Source of the DNA: Xenopus tropicalis
Lineage: Eukaryota > Chordata > Amphibia > Anura > Pipidae
Length of the DNA stretch: 64,000 nucleotides
Direction: 5' to 3'
NCBI RefSeq assembly: GCF_000004195.4
Contig: NC_030684.2
Span: 70,167,392-70,231,391 of the forward strand
In this document: piece by piece, positions 59,770 through 64,000 of the stretch
How the letters are laid out: the number at the start of each line of letters is the position of its first letter
How positions within the stretch are numbered: position 1 is the stretch's first letter
Notes under the pieces: generated by a model
The model's input: the letters and a program-made list of their open reading frames with translations, nothing else
Told to the model about the DNA's origin: nothing
Databases searched by the model: none
Position numbers and translations under genes: made by a program

Positions 59770-60890
59770 CAGGGCTGTTCAACTGGCGGCCTGTGGCCCC
59801 CCCCTATGTGTCACTCTCCACACTTCAGATTAAGGCTGTAAACCCCTGTATTGTTCAAACATGTAATCCCCTGTGTTGTTCACACCTTTTAAGATGGCCA
59901 TACACGCACCGATAATATCGTACGAAACCCCGTTTCGTACGATATTCGGTGCGTGTATGGCAAGTCGTCCGATATCGCAGGAGGCTGCTATCGGTCGACT
60001 TGCCAATCGGCCAGGTTAAAAGATTTTGATCGGGCGCCATAGAAGGCGCCTGATCAAAATCTGCCTTCAGGGCTGAATCGGCAGAAGGAGGTAGAAATCC
60101 TATTGTTTCTACCTCCCTATCTGCCGTTTCAGCCCTGAACGGTTAGTGGCCGATTGTACGATCTTTCGTGTGACCAATGGTTGCACGAAAGATCGGAAAT
60201 CGCCACGTGTGTGGCCACCTTTAGTCCTTGCATTGTTCACACCTCAGGCTCAGACTGTAAGCACCCACATTGTTCACCTGCTCACACCTCAGGCAGACTG
60301 TAGGAGCAGTACCAGCATTGTGTCACTAATATACTCTGCCTGTCCTAAATTGCCTGTGTGTGCTATACTCTGCCTGCGTGTGCCATAATCTGCCCTATAT
60401 TGCCTTTGTGTGCCATGCTCTGTCTGCCCTATGCTGCCAGTGTATGCCATACTCTGCCTGCCCTCTGCTGCCTGTGTTTGCCATACTCTGCCTGCCCTAT
60501 GCTGCATGTGGGAGGTGAACCTACCAGGGGTTTGTTCTGAAAGTTTAGCATTTGGAAATAGTCATTATATGGTCCCTATGGTGTGTAATTATATGCTGGG
60601 GGTTGCTGCGCTATCCACAGGGGAGGAGGAGGCATATGGATTTAAGGGAGTGTCTCAACATGACATAATATAATTTTTTCACATATGAATGAAGGATGAT
60701 ATCCCTGCACCAATTATTTGGGTTTTGCTGTGTTACCACCATGAATGTGGTTATGGTCTTAAATGCTCTTGTGATAACATGGGTGTGGTTTAAAAAGGGG
60801 AGTGTCCAAAACTGGCTTCCACTATCAGCCCTCCACCATGTAGGCCAAAAAAATTCCGGCCCTCTGTATCACAGAAGTTGGACAGCACTG
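59770..60890. mobile_element. hAT-type non-autonomous element with minisatellite, copy 2
   Basis: Same family as 56751-57738: ends CAGGGCTGTTCAACTGG and AGAAGTTGGACAGCACTG. The flanks CATTACTG and TATTATTG agree at 6 of 8. The shared interior includes GAGGTGAACCT, GGGGTTTGTTCTG and GGGTGTGGTTTAAAAAGGGG. Its minisatellite (60330-60510) is shorter and in one orientation only. A Harbinger-type MITE (59892-60220) was inserted into it later. Confidence 0.85.
59892..60220. mobile_element. Harbinger-type MITE (GGTGGCCATACACG family), nested in hAT copy 2
   Basis: Flanked by TTA at 59889-59891 and 60221-60223. Copy 1 of the hAT shows the empty site (CCTTTTAATCC). The ends are AGATGGCCATACACG and CGTGTGTGGCCACCT. 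Very similar to 9029-9346, including ATAATATCGTACGAAAC and GGGCGCCATAGAAGGCGCCT. Confidence 0.85.
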
Positions 60891-60898
60891 TATTATTG

Positions 60899-61811
60899 GA
60901 AAAAAAAATTTGCATTTGCATAGCAGTACCCTTGGCAACCAATGCCTGATTATTTTTTCAGCCAGCCAACAGAAGATCAATGAAAACAAAATTTTGTTTG
61001 GCCGCCATGGGTTACTGCAAAAGTTCAAATTTGCCCATATAACTACAAATCTGTACATATTGGTTGATGGCTGCCATGTTTGGCCAATCACTCTGTTATG
61101 TGGCAGGTATGAAGGCTTTCAGCCCTGCTGGGACCAGTTCGCTTTGGGACAGTAGGGGTGATATGGTTGGGGAGGGTAGACAGGGGGATTGTGCATCAAA
61201 TCATGGATGACAATAAAATTCCCTACTTTAAGAAAGCATGTTAGTAAATTCACCTATATGCTCTCCTACAGTAATAAACTTTTGAGCAGCAAAATGCAGG
61301 TCACAGGCAGGTTCGGGCCTAGCTTTTCCTTCTGCCCTCCCCACCTGTGACCAAACTGAGCCACTTCCACCTACAGGAGCATGAAGCAGATTAGTAAACT
61401 CTTCTTTTGTGAACAAAAGGTAATAATTTGTAATTTAATTTGCACTGTACACTGAATGAAAGCATGGTGGAAAGAAGCTTACCAGATTAAAATCTCTCTC
61501 CCACCCTCCATGCCCAGATCCATTAAGAACATTAAAATAGAAAGCACACTAACAAGTTGGATTGCCTTTTCTAAATGTAAAGCTCACAGTATTTAACTGA
61601 GCTTCACTGATGCAATACAAGATCCATCAATAAGTTTTGTCAAGTAACCTGTTCCTTACCAGCAATCTACACTGACTGGGCTGTTGAAAGGCTTTGTATC
61701 TATCAGTGGAATCAAATACAAAATTGGTCCTACATTACATTTTGTTTTAAATTCCCCCTTTTCAGTGTGAGTTCAATGAACAGAGATTGTACTAAGCAAA
61801 CTTTTTGCTTA
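60899..61811. other. Intergenic, nothing recognised
   Basis: No exon, RNA gene or bounded transposon was found. Confidence 0.4.
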
Positions 61812-62215
61812 TTTATAGTAACATAGTAAAGGTGGCCACACACGTGGCGATCTGACGATGCTTCTTGCGACCATCCCCGATGGCAGATTTTGGTCAGGCG
61901 CCTTCTATGGCGCCCGATCAAAATTTTCTAACCTGGCCGATCGGTGAGTCGACCGATATAAGCAGCTTCCTGCGATATCGGTCGACTCTCCGACATGCCA
62001 TACACGTACGATAGTATCGGTGCGTGTATGGCCAGCTTAAGTTAGGTTGAAAAAAGACATACGTCCATCACGTTCAACCATAATGCCTATATATAACCTG
62101 CCTAACTGCTAGCTAGCTGATCCAGAGGAAGGCAAAAAACCCCATCTCTATTTTGCAGCAGAGGGGAAAAAAATCCTTCCTGCATCCAAGACAGCAAGAT
62201 TCCTTTAATACAGTT
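61812..62215. repeat. Frog interspersed repeat (TAGTAACATAGTAA / TTAGGTTGAAAAAAGACA), split by a MITE
   Basis: 61812-61829 (TTTATAGTAACATAGTAA) and 62038-62215 (TAAGTTAGGTTGAAAAAAGA, ACGTCCATCACGTTCAACC, CCAGAGGAAGGCAAAAAACC) are halves of one repeat abundant in Xenopus (from memory). The MITE 61830-62037 separates them. Confidence 0.65.
61830..62037. mobile_element. Harbinger-type MITE (GGTGGCCATACACG family), internally deleted copy
   Basis: Flanked by TAA at 61827-61829 and 62038-62040. The ends are AGGTGGCCACACACG and CGTGTATGGCCAGCT. At 208 bp it is shorter than its relatives (318 and 329 bp) and in the opposite orientation; it keeps GGCGCCTTCTATGGCGCC but has lost the CTATTGTTTCTACCTCC segment. 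Confidence 0.85.
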
Positions 62216-62319
62216 TTTTTTTGTTTTTTTAATTATTATTCTTGCATTAATTTAAACAATGAATTGAATTACCTGTAATAGAAAAGCCTTCTGCAAAAAT
62301 ATCTGATCCTTATCAAAAT

Positions 62320-62532
62320 CTACATTTGAACAAGTTGCCTTAGGCGGGAGAGCTCAGGGGAAACCAGTACAAAATGATCCCCACACTGCTCGGTACCGAG
62401 CTCGTCGCCCCCCAGTTCCTTAAACACGTGAGGGACAACGCCCCTCGTGATTGTAACGTGAGCCCAACTCACAGCTAATAGAGCTTTCTGAGATACCGCT
62501 CGCCTCTCATTGCCCACTGAGCCCGCAGCCAT
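62320..62532 (-). other. Divergent ORF of 70 codons in the SLC1A5 promoter region
   Basis: On the minus strand an ATG at 62532 opens a 70-codon frame, MAAGSVGNERRAVSQKALLA at the start and LVSPELSRLRQLVQM at the end (stop 62320-62322). The sequence is CpG-containing and lies back-to-back with SLC1A5, the position of a bidirectional partner. A donor-like GTGAGT follows codon 20 (GCT then GTGAGT), and another (ACAG then GTAATT) lies just beyond the stop near 62277. I do not recognise the protein. It may be a real first exon, an antisense transcript, or chance in a CpG-rich region. Confidence 0.3.
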
Positions 62533-62945
62533 ACGCTCTGTGACATGGCACAATAAAATGGCCAAGCCTCCCACTTCCCCGCTTCAGCTGCTTCATTGCG
62601 CTTAAACCTTGCGGCCAAAGCAGGTCTGTGGGAGGGGGCGGTCAGGTCTGTGGGAGGGGGCGGTCAGGTCTGTGTGCGTTGGCAGCCGAGCCTTCTCTGT
62701 AGCCCCGCCCCTAGGCAGGGAAAAGTCTGTGGTACTTCGGGACAAGTCATCATTGTGAGAGTGGCACAGAGCGCTGGCAGGGGAGTTCTGCCCTACACCG
62801 GTAGTACCTGGCCATTCCGAGAGAGTATCGGTGCGAATAGAGAAAATAATTGAGGACAAGAGAATAACCTTAGAAAGCCGTCAGTAGCTCGCCCGATACT
62901 GAGTGCCTCTGCCAGCCACAGACTCCCGTGCCCACGTGCCCAGAG
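62380..62945 (+). promoter_or_regulatory. slc1a5: SLC1A5 CpG-rich promoter and 5' UTR
   Basis: The block just upstream of the SLC1A5 ATG is CpG-rich and TATA-less. It contains an E-box/USF-like CACGTG (62426-62431) and another near 62933, and a tandem 22-bp repeat with GGGGGCGG Sp1-type boxes (62623-62674). The transcription start cannot be placed exactly. Confidence 0.65.
62623..62674 (+). repeat. 22-bp tandem repeat carrying GC boxes (2.4 copies)
   Basis: The unit GGTCTGTGGGAGGGGGCGG followed by TCA occurs at 62623-62644 and 62645-62666, identical, with a partial third copy from 62667. Each full unit has one GGGGGCGG Sp1/KLF box, so the duplication doubles the site. Confidence 0.9.
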
Positions 62946-63460
62946 ATGAAGGACTCCGAGTGTAATGGCACCTCCTCTCCCGGGGAGCACCCTGTGCCTC
63001 CCGGCCTGCACCGCTCCGGAGAATCCGCTTCCTCCCCGGGCTGCGGCCCCCGGTGCCGCCGGTTCCTACGGGGAAATGTGCTGGTGTTGCTGACGGTGCT
63101 GGGAGTGATCATGGGCGCAGGGCTGGGGATGGCAGTGAGGCCGCTCAATATGTCCAAAGCCCATATCGCCTCTTTCTCCTTCCCGGGGGAGCTGCTGCTG
63201 CGCCTGCTGAAGATGATCATCCTGCCGCTGGTGGTCTGCAGTCTGGTATCCGGGGCCGCTTCCCTCCAGCCCTCCGCTCTCGGCAAGCTCGGAGGATGGG
63301 CCATGCTCTTCTTCCTCATCACCACGCTGCTGGCTTCAGGGCTGGGAGTCTGCCTGGCACTGCTAATCCGACCGGGGGTGGGAGCCCAGGTGGCACTTGG
63401 GCAAGGGGGTGGCATCCCAGAGGGCAAGGAGGTGGTAGACTCGTTCCTGGATCTGATCCG
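62946..63460 (+). CDS. slc1a5: SLC1A5 (ASCT2-type neutral amino-acid transporter), first coding exon, partial
   Basis: From the ATG at 62946 the exon encodes 171 residues plus two bases of an Arg codon, ending at a GTAAGC donor (63461). An in-frame GTG at 62928 is not used as the start because ATG is available. The cytosolic N-terminus (about 1-40) is Ser/Gly/Pro-rich. TM1 is about 43-64 (NVLVLLTVLGVIMGAGLG), TM2 about 83-107 with the SLC1 signature LLKMIILPLVVCSLVSGAAS, and TM3 about 118-141 (AMLFFLITTLLASGLGVCLA). The exon ends KEVVDSFLDLIR, as in family members before the FPSN motif. SLC1A4 and SLC1A5 are close relatives. I choose SLC1A5 for the AMLFFLITTLLAS segment and for the AP2S1 neighbour. 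The family exchanges Na+-coupled neutral amino acids such as glutamine at the plasma membrane. Catalytic regions HP1/HP2 lie beyond the window. Confidence 0.93.
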
Positions 63461-64000
63461 GTAAGCATTCTGGCTGGGAGCCACTTACGGCAGGGTATTG
63501 GAAGGCTAGGAGCCATATTAGACCCCTTGCAAGATATACATATACCTTGTAATGGGTGTAAATGTATGGCGTGCCATGTAGCGTTATATATATATATAGC
63601 ATATGTCACTAGCGGCAGGCTGGCTGGGGATGGTTTATGGGGTTAGGGGGCTTTTTTTTTTTTTTATAAAATACATGACATCATGTTTGTGAGTATGATT
63701 AAAGTAGAGAGGAGAGTAGGAGCTTTTTGCTAATGCCTCCCCGCTACCGATTAATGTGGTTTAATCCTCAGCTGATGCAATGGCACTTGCCGGTTGTGTG
63801 AGGTGGTGACACGTGGGGCCGTCCCTTTCCTTTGACGTCAGCAAGAGTTCCAGACGTAACCCTATTGTATCATAGTGTTTGTCCCACACACTGGGGCTGC
63901 ACCATATGAATCATTGTGTGTGTATATATAGCAGCAATCTTGGGGCCTTACACATTGTGACCAGCAGAGTCAGATAGATGAAAAGTCAAAATAAAATCCA
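63461..64000 (+). other. Start of SLC1A5 intron 1
   Basis: It begins with the GTAAGC donor. It includes a short (TA)n run at 63586-63598, a T-run at 63652-63664 and no exon before the window ends. Confidence 0.8.

Noticed and set aside
62928..62945. Upstream in-frame GTG start for SLC1A5
   Set aside because: Vertebrate initiation is expected at the ATG at 62946; the extension has no similarity to the family.
62870..63484. 204-codon minus ORF antisense to SLC1A5 exon 1 and a 197-codon plus ORF in another frame
   Set aside because: Shadow frames in GC-rich coding sequence; the SLC1A5 frame has clear transmembrane signature motifs and a matching donor.

Overview
The window is vertebrate nuclear DNA, almost certainly from a clawed frog (Xenopus). 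It has intron-containing genes, CpG-rich promoters in an AT-rich background, and very dense DNA-transposon and MITE debris of types that are abundant in Xenopus: TTAA-flanked T2-type MITEs, TWA-flanked Harbinger-type MITEs, hAT elements with 8-bp target duplications, and Tc1/mariner elements. There are no bacterial operons, and no tRNA, rRNA or CRISPR loci were seen.

Three protein-coding genes are recognisable. (1) The start of ARHGAP35 (p190A RhoGAP) is on the minus strand at the left edge (172 to 1). (2) AP2S1 (sigma-2 subunit of the clathrin adaptor AP-2) is complete on the plus strand, five coding exons from 26382 to 31732, with a promoter just upstream and a poly(A) signal at 32011. (3) The first coding exon of SLC1A5 (ASCT2-type neutral amino-acid transporter) is on the plus strand at 62946-63460 behind a GC-box-rich promoter. 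From memory, human chromosome 19q13.3 has the same neighbours, with ARHGAP35 head-to-head with AP2S1 and SLC1A5 on the AP2S1 strand, so this is a conserved syntenic block.

Layout: 1-172 ARHGAP35 coding start; 0.2-11.3 kb transposon-rich sequence that probably lies in the ARHGAP35 5' intron (Tigger-like element with a nested T2 MITE, decayed Tc1, Harbinger MITE); 11.3-12.0 kb CpG-rich promoter, probably ARHGAP35; 12-26 kb intergenic (SPIN-like hAT relic, LINE 3' end, one candidate minus-strand exon at 15960-16035); 26.2-32.0 kb AP2S1; 32-62.3 kb intergenic repeats (tRNA-like SINE, a five-element nested stack at 44-46 kb, a Tc1 element with an intact transposase at 50.4-52.0 kb, two related hAT elements carrying a 34-bp minisatellite, palindromic MITEs); 62.3-64 kb SLC1A5 promoter, exon 1 and start of intron 1.

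The three genes do not form a pathway. Transcription of ARHGAP35 and AP2S1 diverges, and SLC1A5 follows AP2S1 about 31 kb downstream. The most notable observations are the intact Tc1 transposase, the readable order of insertion in the nested stack, two strong inverted repeats in AP2S1 introns, a SPIN-type hAT relic, and a divergent 70-codon ORF in the SLC1A5 promoter.
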